Assembly (NCBI GenBank): GCA_003665825.1
Contig: QPFY01000001.1
Location: 55,001 to 119,000 of the forward strand
Direction of reading: 5' to 3'
Origin: Microbotryum silenes-acaulis
Lineage: Eukaryota > Basidiomycota > Microbotryomycetes > Microbotryales > Microbotryaceae
DNA length: 64,000 nucleotides
Part shown: positions 44,369-55,828 of the stretch, piece after piece
Layout: each line of letters opens with the position of its first letter
How positions within the stretch are numbered: position 1 is the first letter of the stretch
Translations under genes and position numbers: made by a program
Notes under the pieces: model-generated
Told to the model about the DNA's origin: nothing
Seen by the model: only the letters and a program-made list of their open reading frames with translations
The model's database searches: none

Positions 44369-46004
44369 TTACACCGTCGCGCTAGCCGTACTCATAAAAG
44401 CCAAATACAAATTCCCCGCGATGACGCTCCCCAAGACCAAATTCTGCGCCGTCGTGCCGAACCTAAGAGAAAGAAGAACGAAAAAAGGAAACCCCCCACG
44501 ACCGGACGCACAAACACAAGATCAGTATCCCCTCCGCTCCCTTCTTCTCCAAAAAAAAGGGGGGAGCTTTTCTCTTCAACCCCTTTCTCCATAGACAATC
44601 CAGTCCACCACTCACATAATCCCAACGACCCTCGCGCTACTAGCCGCACAAACGCCGCAAGCGGTCGAACTAACCAAAACCAAAATCCTAACCCTCTTCA
44701 TCGTATCCTCATCGCCGTTCAGCCAAGTGAAATGATGTACGCTTAGTAAAGCGATGATTGTGGGTCCGAGGAGTGTTCGACATCTCTTATCGACGAGGAA
44801 AGCGAGGGAGGAGAAGAGGAGGGTTGGGCCTAGGAGGGTTAGGTAGGGGAGGAAAAGGGAGGAGCGGTCGAAGTTTTGCGAGGTGGAGAAGAGGTGAGAT
44901 ATGCGGGTGGGGAGTGTGGAGAGGATGTGGGAGGGAGAGGAGGAGGGGTGGTCTGTGAGAGTTGTCAGAGCTAGAGAGGTGGGAATTGAAAATCCGGATC
45001 AGGGTCCCCACTATACGAAACGAAGCAGCCGTCGAATTGAGTTGATCACTCACCTGCTTCGACCCCAACCAACCCCCCTACAATCCCCCATACCTGTACC
45101 CCATCCACCAATCCACTCGACCAAGCATTCCACAAGCTCGGCACCAACAGCGCCATCAACGCCGGACACAGCACCACACTCGCAAGACCGAGCAAACCCA
45201 ATCCGAGGAGGGTGTCGAGGGACCGTGTCTTGTTCGATGCGTTGCGGGGTCGGTCGTCGGCGTCTAGTGGACTTGGGAGACGTGGGGTTATGAGGAGTGC
45301 GGATGCGATTCGAACTGTTGAAATAAATCACCACAAGCGAGAGCTCTCAGTCCAAGGATCGGCCTTCCTCCCCCCCTCTCCCCACCTCGCAAACTCACCC
45401 AGCGGCACCGCCAACGACACCCCATCCAACCTGGTCATCTCCCTCGTCGCCAACAGCTGCGTCGCTTCAAAGACCAAGTAATACTTGGCAGTCCTAGTCC
45501 CGAACGTGGGTCGTATTCTCCGCGCGAGCCATATGCTCGAGAGCGCCGAGATGAGAGAGAGCACGACTCGGACTGGAGGAGGAAAAGGCAGCGTCAGGTT
45601 TGGTTTTTCAAGACAACTCGTCGCATTGGAGTGTATTAACGTACGTGTCGCAGCAAGATCCACTTCGGGATCGGATCGATAGAAAGGGTACGCCAGCAAG
45701 GAAAGCAAATAGGACGTGACCAGATCGACCGTGCTCGAACTCGATGGCGCCTGCAGCTCCACGTACTGTACGCCCGAGCCCTATTTTGAGCATTCCTCCT
45801 GCCGATACAGCTCGAGGCGAAGCCCGAACGTACCTCGTTGAACCGTTTCCAGCGCCACGACTGTTGTAACAAGTGGCGTACGAGGTGGATGTGCGACTGC
45901 TCTGGGACGGTCGTCGTCATCGGCGCGAGTAGGAAGATGGGGAACAACGTCCGGGACAAGAGCAGGCGCGCCTCATCTAGTACCAGTGAGGATGACGAGG
46001 CCAT
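44369..46004 (-). CDS. divergent ALG12-like (GT22) ER membrane protein
   Basis: The first four exons (46004-45834, 45765-45645, 45572-45399, about 45316-45090) join in phase; further exons run to 44369. The protein is polytopic. LFPIFLLAP opens it, followed by TTTVPEQSHIHLVRHLLQ, where GT22 mannosyltransferases have a K-VEESFN-type motif near the active-site loop. VTSYLLSLLAYPF, then LRVVLSLISALSSIWLARRI and FGTRTAKYYLVFEATQLLA align in order with the ALG12 stretch that ends in the Q-F-H...RTLPN region. Here it reads ATREMTRLDGVSL. Late hydrophobic segments (LTLLGPTLLFSSLAFLV) precede VGIMFGTTAQNLVLGSVIAG. The conserved acidic and PRT motifs are eroded and the central WPE/WG loop seems missing. 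I infer a fast-evolving or inactive relative of the lumenal alpha-1,6-mannosyltransferase. Confidence 0.5.
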
Positions 46005-46471
46005 GGGTGCTGTGTCCGGGTGTTGGGGCTGAGCAAGGTCAGCGATAGAAAGACGAGCAGCGGGCGCGAACGCAGTCGGGCTGGGCGAATGAATGGTCGA
46101 GTGATCGGACAGGATCGGACAGGATCGGGATCAGAGCTTCCAGCGCGCGAAGCCGCCGAGATCGACGCGCCGTCAAACTACTCTGGATCAGATCAGGGCA
46201 GATGGCAAAGTATCATCGAGTTGCGTAGGGGCATAGCTCTCCGCGAACTGATCGTTGGTCGGCGCGGAAGCTACCCGGCGATCATCCAAAGTTTTTTTCA
46301 AGTTGCGCCGAGGGCTTCGTCGGAAACGTACTCGTCAGCGACCAAATCGTCCAGTGAACCAGTTCGGCTGAAAAGAGTCGATAGATACAAAGCATATTTC
46401 AAGCATAAGAGTACTGAGAACTTTCCACGCTGATCCACCCTCTCACCACCCATTCCTCCTCCTCCTCGGAG
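46005..46471. other. intergenic, promoter of the ALG12-like gene
   Basis: Upstream of the minus start at 46004 and 3' flank of COX19. A short direct repeat GATCGGACAG occurs twice at 46110-46130. No gene. Confidence 0.4.
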
Positions 46472-47186
46472 CTAGACCTGCCTCCCTGTCCCTGCCTCTG
46501 CTCCTGCCCCTGTCCCCTCCCCTTGCAGTGTTGTTGTCGGCGGTGGTCCATGTGTACTCCTCTTCGTCGGTTGCGCCCCCGCAGTTTCCCCCACTACCGT
46601 CGCTTCCGCCCCTTGTTCATCACCATGAAAGCCCAAATCCTCCCATTCGACTTTCTCCATCAAACCCCTGCACACTCCCCCAAAAATCAGCCTTGCTCCC
46701 TTTTCTTTTTGGGGCCAACTCCATCCACACACCCTACAACGAACAAACAAAAAACAAAACAAAAAACCCCACCTACCTCTGCATCCTACATTCCAAATAC
46801 TGCTTACTCAAACCCCGACAAGCGGTCGAAGTTTGTTTACTCTCCTTCATACATTCGAGGTAACGAATCATGAAACTTTTACATTCCCCTGCTCTCGACC
46901 GTGTGCATCCAGAGGGTCGAAAAAGGGGGGTATCAATTAAAAGTCCCAATTTTTTACCCTACGTAGTGGGTGAAGGAGGAGGAGGACGAACCTTCATGAT
47001 CTAATGGGAAAGAGCCTCTTTCTGATGAGGATCCCCATCCACGCGAGAGGTTCGCAACCCTTGATCGGGCATTCAGCGTTCCTCGACGAGCCTTGCACAT
47101 CACACCTCAATCAAAACCTACTACAACGTACCCGGAGCAGTAGCAGAAAAGGAGATCGAGGCATTCCCTGGTCGGCCGAAGGACAT
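46472..47186 (-). CDS. COX19: mitochondrial CHCH protein, cytochrome c oxidase assembly factor
   Basis: Cox19 is a soluble intermembrane-space twin Cx9C protein needed with Cox11 for copper insertion into cytochrome oxidase. Four exons (47186-47132, 47021-46992, 46888-46777, 46667-46472) give 130 aa. The start MSFGRPGNASISF is typical. Exon 2 is only 30 nt and encodes the conserved ERGSFPLDHEG. Exon 3 holds both CHCH helices: GECKSFMIRYLECMKESK and then TACRGLSKQYLECRMQR, giving the two Cx9C pairs. Exon 4 continues GLMEKVEWEDLGF as in the family. It then adds an unusual tail of about 45 residues rich in Gly, Thr and Ala that other members lack. The tail could be an annotation artefact if an intron removes it, but the frame is open to a stop. 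Confidence 0.93.
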
Positions 47187-47496
47187 GATTGGAAGGGTTG
47201 TGGGAAGGGGCAAAGTTGAATCGATTCGACCGTGGATCGGCGTGTTGGGGTAGGGTGGGGGGGAAGGGGGAAAGGGAGGGAAGAGCAAGCGTGCGACCGG
47301 CGTATTCCGAAAATGACCAAAAGTAAATTCCAATCCCGACTCTTCAACTAGTAAGTCCCACGCTCTTCAACTCACGCGGGTATCCGAAATATGCTGAAAT
47401 TACTACAACACAAACAAAAAGGCCATTCCGAACGTAATCGACACCCTACACACGTCAGTCAAACAAACCGTCTTCCCAATCCAAACCCACAACACC
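47187..47496. other. intergenic, COX19 promoter
   Basis: Lies between COX19 start and the stop of the next minus gene. A G-rich run at 47250-47275. No gene. Confidence 0.4.
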
Positions 47497-50400
47497 TCAG
47501 ACCGGCAAACTCGGCACCTTGAGATTACTCAATCTGACCACCAAAGGCAACAACGCCGGGTTCTCCTTGGTCGCATGGAACGACAACCGATCAAGATTCG
47601 CCTTGGTGTGGTGATTGAAGTGCTGTTCAAACCTATGAGTAGCCATCGCATCAATCCATCCGAAAAGAGATCAGTGCAAAGTTCTCTCTCTCCAGCTCGT
47701 CCGTCATCGAATGACTCACGAAGCGAGCGTATCCCATTGTTTCTTGAAGCCAACTTGGGACCAATCCTTGCTGTGACGTTCGGCCGAAGCGAGCGACATC
47801 TCGATCGCGTCGGTGAACTTGGCGACGTAAGGAGGGAAGCGCGTGCACACTTCGAGCAACTTGGAATGAATCTGAGCAGAACAAAGTGGATAACCCGATT
47901 ATTCGACAAGATCAGCAAAGCTGCAAATCGATCACAATTTTACATCCGAAACCGTCCTCGGAACTCACCACCAGCAGCTTCTCATTCGTCATCGAGCACT
48001 CCTTCAAACAAGTCGCCAAGAAATCGACATGATCGCTCAACAACTGATCCACCGTCTCGACCTTGGCCAACTTCCTCTCCAACACGGCCCAATTGACATC
48101 CAACACCTCGCTAACGGTGAACGAGTACATCTGCTGTACGAACGCGAACATGCGCGCGCGCAGACCGAATACCCGCTGTTTCCATTGTTCGAGTTCGGGA
48201 TAGGGAGAGCGAACGCGCCAGGACGGGGATTTGGCGAGCTCGGTCCACATCTCTGCGAGGACGCGTTCGGTATGCTTGAGTTGGAGCAGGTGACGGAATA
48301 GGAACTGGTAGTGCGTGATCGTGTTGCGCGAGATGACCAGTGAAAGAGGGAACTTGGCGTGGTACTCGAGCGTGATCGCTTGGTGGGCTGTGAGATGGGT
48401 AGAGTCAGCAAATTGTGCACCGACGCCTGCGATCGCCGACTGCGGTCCTGAAAAATTCACCCAAAAAGTTCTTGTCCTTCTTATCGTCTTCCTTGTCCCT
48501 CGCATTCTTCTTCCCCTCCGAAGCATCAACCAATTTTCCATCCTCCTTTAAAATCTTGACCAGCATCTCCGTCAACGTCTTCTTCGCCAACACGACGATC
48601 AAGTCATCTTTGAACGGATCCACCGCCGAAGCCGAACAAGGGTTCCGCAATGCGAGCTCAAACAACGACTGCAACTTCTCATCCGAGGCCGAATGCCGCG
48701 ATTTGTGCAATTCGAGACTTGCAAGGTCGAGGAAATGCGTAAAGGCGTCGCCGTGGTCGATGAAGAAGTACTGCTTGAGTGATCGTAGTCGCGTCAAGAG
48801 GTGTTCCTGTTCGAGCAAGAGCTTGAGCAGAGCCTTGTTCGCGTACGTGTACGCCTCGTTGATGCGTCTGAAGAAGCTGTGGACGGCATCCTCGTGATCG
48901 GGTCAGAAAAGAGCAGAGAAGAGAAGGCCCTGACCCGACTTGTCGTGACGATCACGACTCACCTCTCATCATTGAGCGTCAACAATTGCCCTTTAGCCCA
49001 GTCCCCACTCGCGGACTCGATATCGATCCCACACTCTCTCAACACATTCAAGTACTTGCCCGCCAGCAAGACCTTCTCCTTCCACGGCTCCAAGAACCTC
49101 GGCACGATCTGCCCTCCACTCAAGCCCCTTTCCCTCGGCGGGATATTCCTATTCACGACCGGTTCCGCAGGTCCATCCGAGCTGAGGTTGTCGCGCAACT
49201 TGTAGCGCTTCTCCCAATAATCGTTTGTGAAATCCGTTTCGATCGATTCGCGCGTTTGCTTTTTGTCCTCACGCACGATGAACTCGTCCCACGGGTCCGA
49301 GAGGTGGCCCGTACTGATCCACCCGAGCAAGATCGTCGCATACGGTTGACTAGCACGCAAAAGCAAGGTCGTATAAAGTTCCCTTGCAGCAGGGTCCCCC
49401 GCAGTTCGATCGAGTTTCTCCGAGAGGACAAAGAGCACTTCGCCGCCTTTGGCGATGCCTTCGCCTCGACTCGCTCGATCCGCTTTCGCAGCGGACTTGA
49501 CCGCACCTTCCATATCGGCGAGCACGTCGCGTAAAGCAGCATTACCGACGAAGCTGTCCGAGTCACCGCTTTCCTCCGAGGACGAGACTTCTTCCGGCGG
49601 GATGCTGAGCGCGACGAGGTCGAGTGTGAGTGAGTTGATGAGGGAAAGGGTGTGGAGGGTCGGGTGGAGGTAGAACCAGAAGCGTTGTAGAGTGAACCCG
49701 GGCGAGTTGAGGAACTGGTGCTCGAGCTGGGCCAGGAGGATGAGGTACTCCTGCAGACGGAAGCGGAGGGGGATATTCGTTAGCCGATGAAATCTGGTCG
49801 CAAGCAATCGAGCCGTAATGCTTTTACCTTGAGCATCTCGCGAATGGCAGCACAGAGCGCATGGTTGATGACGCCGTACTCGAGAATAGAATACTGCTCA
49901 ATGAAGGCGTGTATGGATGTGTAGTGCTTGGCGATGTCGAGGAACCGCATCACCGTTGCTGCCATCCACGGCTCTGAAAGGTACGTGCGCAAGATCAGAT
50001 CAGAGCGCGAATTGATAGTTATTTCAACGGTCCGAGTACATACCTAAAGACGGCGCAAGCACAAATCTAGAACCATAGAGTCGCTCGAACTCATCTTCGG
50101 GGGTATACGTCGGATCGTACTCGATATACTGACCCTCGATACCCTGTAAAGCGAAGACAACAAGACATCAGCCAGGTGAACCAAAGGACAAGGGAATCTT
50201 GTCTTGTCGGACCCACCGTGAGCACGAAAAATAGGTCCTCGACTATCAGAGCCTCTTGTAGCTCGGGACTAAGGCCATGCAGCGGTTCCGGGTCGAGTCC
50301 TTCGCGTTGCCTCGTTTCGAGCTCATCGGCTGGTTCGAACTCGTCGAGCCCCTCACTGTCCTCATTGAGACTATCTTCGTCCGAGTAAACCGCGGTAGCC

Positions 50401-51154
50401 GGTGGCGCATTTGACTCAATTGTTTCACTTGCTACCGTGGAAGAATGTCGTTTGGCACCTGTCGTCGTTGTCTTGGAGCTCTTGCGCCGAGAAGCGGAGG
50501 CGAGGGCCACGCGGTGGGGGGACATGGGAGGGAGGCGCGAGTTGAGAGGCGCTCGACTGAACGAGGTCTCGGCGACGAACGATCCCGAAGGTGTTGGATC
50601 TGATCGTATTTGTCCAGAGATTACGCCAAGTGATCATTTGAGGACAGGGGGTCAGTGAGACGCTGGAACGAGAGGAGGGCTGAAATGAAGCGAGCTGCTC
50701 TAACACGAACCTCGTATCGGATCCTGCGCAAGCGATGCATCGAACTCTTCCGGTACAGGCATGGTTCTATTCTTGTACGATCCCGTCGTCTTGACGGCCG
50801 TGCGGATGCTGCTTGTGATCTAAGAGGACACGACGCGAGGAGGTCGGTCATCATGTTTGTTGATCGAGGGGTTGTAGGCCCATGGCGCAGGGCTACGGCG
50901 CTTACCTGCTGCAACTCTTTCTCTCCTAGTCCTCCGTACTTGGCAGCCGAGGACTTGGGCGTCTTGGGAAACAGCGTCGTCGAGGCCGAGGCGTACGAGC
51001 CGGACACGACGCTCGACGCCCGTGCCAACGATGACCCAACGCGTGTATGAGGCGCCGGATGAAGCGGCTTGGAGGAAGCATGCGACTGCGATTGCGACTG
51101 CGACCGTGAGGATTGCCGAGAGTCGCTACGACGCGGAAGAGCCGGGCCGTCCAT
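47497..51154 (-). CDS. SPC97: gamma-tubulin complex component 2 (Spc97/GCP2)
   Basis: GCP2 pairs with GCP3 to hold gamma-tubulin and nucleate microtubules at the spindle pole body. The N-terminal region (from 51154) is Ser-rich and disordered, then a basic segment and an acidic stretch (EDSLNEDSEGLDEFEPADE). The GCP core begins at LSPELQEALIVEDLFFVLT, with GIEGQYIEYDPTYTPEDEFE. The N-GRIP part continues: MAATVMRFLDIAKHYTSIHA, EYGVINHALCAAIREML, LAQLEHQFLNSPGFTLQ, PYATILLGWISTGHLSDPWD-type and PRFLEPWKEKVLLAGKYLN. The C-GRIP part contains LKQYFFIDHGDAFTHFLDLA, KFPLSLVISRNTITHYQFLF and HLLQLKHTERVLAEMW. The end is VRLSNLKVPSLPV. Many introns interrupt it; not all exon borders were fixed. An Asp/Lys-rich insert (KNARDKEDDKKDK) splits the C-GRIP part. 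Confidence 0.92.
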
Positions 51155-52987
51155 GATGAGACGTTACGTGGCCTTGTAGATCACGATCAGTCGAGTGAGC
51201 GAGCGAGGATAGGAGGAGTAATTGAGGCGCGTCGACTCGCGCGCGCGGGTAGTAAACGCAGGTAAACGCGGGAGGACGCGGGTCGGCTTTTGGCTGGCTT
51301 ATTGCTGGCTTCTGCTGGCTTTCGCTTGCGTAATGAACTTTGGCGAATTAAAGGTTCAATTTCACTGGACCCGGGTCCCGGTGGCCTTCGCAAGTGTTGA
51401 CGCCGTACATTACATGCATGTACTGGCCAGGATTTCAAAATGTAACCCATTCGGAGTTTGGAAATGACAGAAGACTTTCAAGAAGAATCAGACGCCATAG
51501 GTCGGACTTGCAGGAGGTACGGCGTGCTACTAGGATATGACGGTCCTCGCGGCAGGAGAGGTCTAGGCTGAGACTAGACTTTCGGGGACGAGGTGCGAGG
51601 GAGTTCTCGAGGGAGGATCAGGTTAGGTCTGCGAAGCAACTGAAGCAGGACTTGAACTGTAGGGTTTCTCGAGATAGGTAAGGAGTGTGATTGCAAAGGA
51701 GTGTGGTAGTAGTATGAGTATGAGGATGTGTATGAGTTGTTGGTATGAGTTGTTGGTATGAGTTGTTGGTATGAGTTGTTGCTTGCAGGAAGCAAAGGAG
51801 AAACTATCCAATGGCCGGCTTTTATAGTAAAAGCCATGGAATATTATGGAAGGTCATGGAAGGTTTGATACAAGCGAGAGATCACGATTCCCGATGTCCG
51901 GGTTGCCAGATGGAAGGTTGAGGTACGAGGTGGAGTCTTATGGAACGAAGACGACTCTCGGGTTTCGGCGTGCTGTCTCAAAGGGGAAGGTGAGGACAGG
52001 GCCGGCGTTAGTCGCGCTTGATCTTCGAGCCGGACCGGAGTTGGACTTCGGCTCACCAAGACCGTTACATAGGAGACGGGTCGCAAAGCTGGTGCAATGC
52101 CGGCCGGCCGGAGGAATCGAGCGGTCTTGCGTCGAGGGGAAATTGCGCCGGGCAGCCGGCCGCGGCAGTCGATCCACGATCAAATGACAAACGTGCTTCA
52201 CTTGAAGCGGCGTGGTGACAACTTCTACCTACAACCTCTTTAAAGAGAAAGCATTCAGAATCCTGGATTACTTGATGATGCAATGCATGCCCTAGACAAG
52301 AATTCGACGACGCGGGACCAAGTCCAAGGCGCCATATCTGCCAGTTTCTTCAAGGCAACTCATGAGTCGGTGCCATGGTGGCCGCCGGGCAATCCGTTGT
52401 GGTAGTAACCCCGGTCCCAGGCCGACACCAAGTATCCACTGACGATTGACAAGGTCTCGACTTCCAAGTACGATAAGTGTCCCCTTTTCCGGACTTCGAA
52501 AAAAGAAAGCCGCCGTCGCGCAAGCGGTGTTGCGAAGATAGGAACTCAACCACACGATTACGGGGGAGCGAGGCGCACGCACGGACCCAAGGCTCGCGCG
52601 TCGGATGTCCGCGGAGGGGAGTGGGGGAGTAGTGGGGGGTGCGTGCATGCGCATGCACCGAGCACCCTCATTTTTTCAGTCGCTCTGAGGACTCCCGTCC
52701 GGCGCGCGGAGGAAGACTAGGTGACAGGCAGGTGCCCGAGACCCATATTTACGATCGAAACACACGTTGTTCGTGTGAGACCTACTTTACTACCCTGCAC
52801 CTCTTCACAAGGACCTCGATTTAATTATCTCCCCTTACTCGCCTCCCCACCCGTCTCCTTTTGCTCTTCGTCTCCTCTGTCCTGTCCTCACCAACAACTA
52901 CCCTTCCTTCGTTCTCTCATCACTGTTTCTGTATTCACCCTTTCTCACCGACAATCACATTTTATCTCCTCTTCTTTAGCGACCAGC
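51155..52987. other. 1.8-kb divergent intergenic region with minisatellite
   Basis: Lies between the GCP2 start on the minus strand and the secreted-protein start at 52988. It contains the 13-bp minisatellite at 51730-51781 and, from 52800 to 52980, a long pyrimidine-rich tract directly before the plus-strand ATG. Open frames near 51850-52650 look random. No gene supported. Confidence 0.45.
51730..51781. repeat. 13-bp minisatellite, four exact copies
   Basis: The unit GTATGAGTTGTTG is repeated four times without error (51730-51742, 51743-51755, 51756-51768, 51769-51781). A related, degenerate run precedes it. Confidence 0.9.
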
Positions 52988-55013
52988 ATGCTCTTCTCAT
53001 TCTCCATGCTTTCTCTCGCCTTCGTCGCGACCATGGCGTCTGCATCGTCCATCGACAACACCCAGGTGCAAGCCGTTGTTCTCGTGAGTTTCGCTTCACT
53101 TCTACTGCGCTTTCCTCTGGCTTCGAGGCGACTTGTCCTCGAGCCGTTTGTTCTTCGCTAGCCTCGTCTTCGGGGTCCTTGAACTAGCGCGCGCCGGTCG
53201 CCGACGCTCAAGCACGGACCCCCTATCCTCCCAAGCTCCGAAGCCACGCACTGGCGCCGGTCCGTCGTCGGCTTCGGCTTCGGAAGTGGGCCCGCAAGCC
53301 CCTACATTGTTCCGTCCGGTTCAGTCGTAGTGCACTCGCTGCTCTCGCTAGTGTCGGGTTTCCCGGCCTCTCGGTCGAGTTTCGACTTGCATTTCACTTC
53401 CGTGCACAGCTCGCGTTCGCCCGACGACGACGACGAACGATGTCTTCCAATCTCTCGTTGAGGGGATCCTTTCCTCATTTGGGGTCCACGCCCCCGCGCA
53501 TAGGGCACCCGCGTAGGGCACCCGCCAAGTGCCTGGTAGCCTTTATCTGAGACACGGCGCATCTCGGGTAACGCCTGAGTTTCAATCGGCCGATTTGCGC
53601 TTACCCTAATCCTAGCGTACTAACCCCCCTTTTTTTCCCTTTCGGCTCCCTTTTTCCTGCCCCCGTTCTTTGTTGCTCTACGCATGGCCTTTCATTCTAT
53701 TTCGCTCACATCACGGATCGCACCCCATCCCTACCACCACATTCTTTTACTACTACTCGACAGGCCACGCAAGCCAAAGTGAGCGGCTCCTACACGTTCA
53801 GGAACGTTCAGACCGGAAAGTGAGTTGTCTCTTGCAAATTTTCGCGCGTGCGAACAGCAGAACTACGGGGCGATCCATTATCGGGGCGTCCCTCTTGCGG
53901 ATTAGCTGCATTTCGCGAGCACCCCGGTCTCCTCATTTATTGGCGCTGACGGCGAGCGCCTCTTCGCGTGTTTCTTTGCGCATCATTCAATCAGATACCT
54001 ACAATTCACTCGGTAAGCTACCATCCCTACATCATTCTTTTCTTATCATAATCATCAACACCTTCCCTTCCACGGCCTTGATGCAAACCACACATTTCTG
54101 CGCGCGCGCGGGTTCGCCACCACCGGTTCCCGGCCAACAAACTGACCCGGCCGGTCTCTGGCCGCTCGATCACCTTCTCCGTCCCGTCCCTTCCAGTAAC
54201 TCCGGCAAAGCCAACGTCTACACCCAATCGTCCAAGAAATCCGTTTCGCTCAAATGGACCCGTGTCTCCGGCACGAGCGGTAACTCCAAGGGCTCCTGGC
54301 AGGGCGTGAGCATCGCCGATGGCAGTTCCGTAAGTCTCACTCAGCTCGGCAGTCCCGCTGGTCCCGCTTCGGCTGGCGGAGAAATTGGCCCGCGAGTCAT
54401 TTCGGCGGCCTGCACCTCGACCTCTGTAGCAATTCGAACGTAGCCTGACACGCCTTGCATTTCATCTACGCTCATCTATGATCGAACTGTTTAGAACGGC
54501 AAATGCTTGGCGGCTCAATACGGCAAGCAGAACGGTCAAGGCAAGGACATTGCCGCGGTCGCGTACGCTTGCCGAACCTCGGGCGAGTCGGTTGCGAAGC
54601 AGGTGTGGGCCCTCGTGCCGTGCGGCACCTCGTCGAGCGCCATCACCTTCTCCAAGAAAGTCTCGCGTCGTCGTCGCTCGCTCGATCTCGAGGACAGGGC
54701 CAAGAACGCCGCCATCACCGAGCCCGTGGTCGTCGACGAGGACGAGGACGAGAACGACGTCGAGGAGTCGCCCCTCTTCACCGACGAAGACGTCACCGAG
54801 TACACCGAGACCGACGATAACGCCGAATTTAATTTGGGCAAGCGTGGTTCCAGTGCGACCTACTGCATCCTCACCCACGACCACCTATTCGACCAAAGGG
54901 CGAGGGCCGTCGGCAGCAAAGCCGTCAAGAGCGCCGGAGGTTTCACCAGCCAGGGTATGGTCGACTTCAACGCCAAGGACAAGTCGCAATGGTGGGCCGT
55001 TGTGTCATCCTGA
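52988..55013 (+). CDS. secreted protein A of a tandem pair, unknown family
   Basis: Five exons (52988-53083, 53764-53819, 53995-54012, 54197-54329, 54495-55013) give 273 aa. A signal peptide is clear (FSMLSLAFVATMASAS). Then comes a compact domain: GSYTFRNVQTGKYLQFTR, VYTQSSKKSVSLKWTR, GSWQGVSIADGSSNGKCLAA, then DIAAVAYACRTSG and VWALVPCGTSS. The YTF.N..TGKYL opening and the QVW..PCG close recall ricin-B-like beta-trefoil lectins, by pattern only. A linker with RRRR and a long acidic run follows, ending at a Kex2-type site NLGKRGSS. The last part reads ATYCILTHDHLFDQRARAVG and then QWWAVVSS. The 18-nt exon 3 encodes part of YLQFTR. The same order, intron positions and motifs recur in the gene at 55829. 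Intron 1 is long (680 nt). Function is unknown. Confidence 0.8.
53995..54012 (+). other. 18-nt microexon, shared position with paralogue
   Basis: Flanked by TCAG and GTAAGC. It completes Lys and encodes Tyr-Leu-Gln-Phe-Thr plus two bases of Arg. The paralogue has a 17-nt exon encoding Tyr-Met-Ala-Phe-His-Arg at the same place, 56471-56487. Confidence 0.8.
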
Positions 55014-55828
55014 TCACATGGCCTGGTAGTGAAACCCGGGATTGCTCGAGGCCCCTCTTGGCGGAAATAGAACGAAACGGTCCGAACCAGCGAAAAAGGG
55101 GCGACCTCGGGCTAGCCGTCCAAACTCCCATGCCTTTAAAGACTCCGGCCCTACTCTCCCATTCGCCGTCTCTCGAACAACGTGTAGCATTGGGTTCATA
55201 GCATGTTGTAGCTGTTTGTTTGCGTGAAATGTTTAATGACATCATTAGGGTATCTACTTGAAACGAGCGAGCGCGAGCCGTTCGGGCTCAGAGCCGGGCC
55301 CCAACACGAGCTCACAGCTGAGACAGGAGAGCGGGTCTTGCATTTTGATTGCCGTGGCTTGGCGAGCGCGCTTGATTGGCGCCACGTTCAGGCAATACAG
55401 GGCCCCGCACACATCTACACACCCACTGTTAGTAGCTGCTAGTCTTACTTAAGGCACGGATATAATTCAGCTCAGGCCCACACTCCCACTCACTCTCGTT
55501 GGAGCGCTAGCACTGCGCCATCAAGACGGCGACGATTTCCCACCTGCAATGCCCGGAAGCTCAGCCTGTTCTGGACCTTATCTTTTCCTTCTCACCTAAC
55601 GTATCCTCGCCTCAACAAGTACAGGTGCTCTACTCCTACTCTCACACTTCTTGCAAGCCTCGTCGTCGACTGCCGCTCCTTGTTTCGCGCACCTTCCCTC
55701 GCTCCTTTCCGTCCTGATTCAGCGCGCCGGCGTCACCTTTTGTCTCGCTCGGTTCGTCGCTACGTCTCGCGGGCCCACTCTCCTTCTCTCCCTCTCTCTC
55801 CCGACCACCTGCTTCTACACTTCTCACT
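55014..55828. other. spacer between the tandem secreted genes
   Basis: 3' flank of gene A, then the promoter of gene B with a pyrimidine-rich run (55630-55828) directly before its ATG. No gene. Confidence 0.45.

Noticed and set aside
54460..54884. Minus-strand open frame over the last exon of secreted gene A
   Set aside because: It is the complement of a supported exon and its Val/Leu/Asp runs mirror the acidic linker codons.
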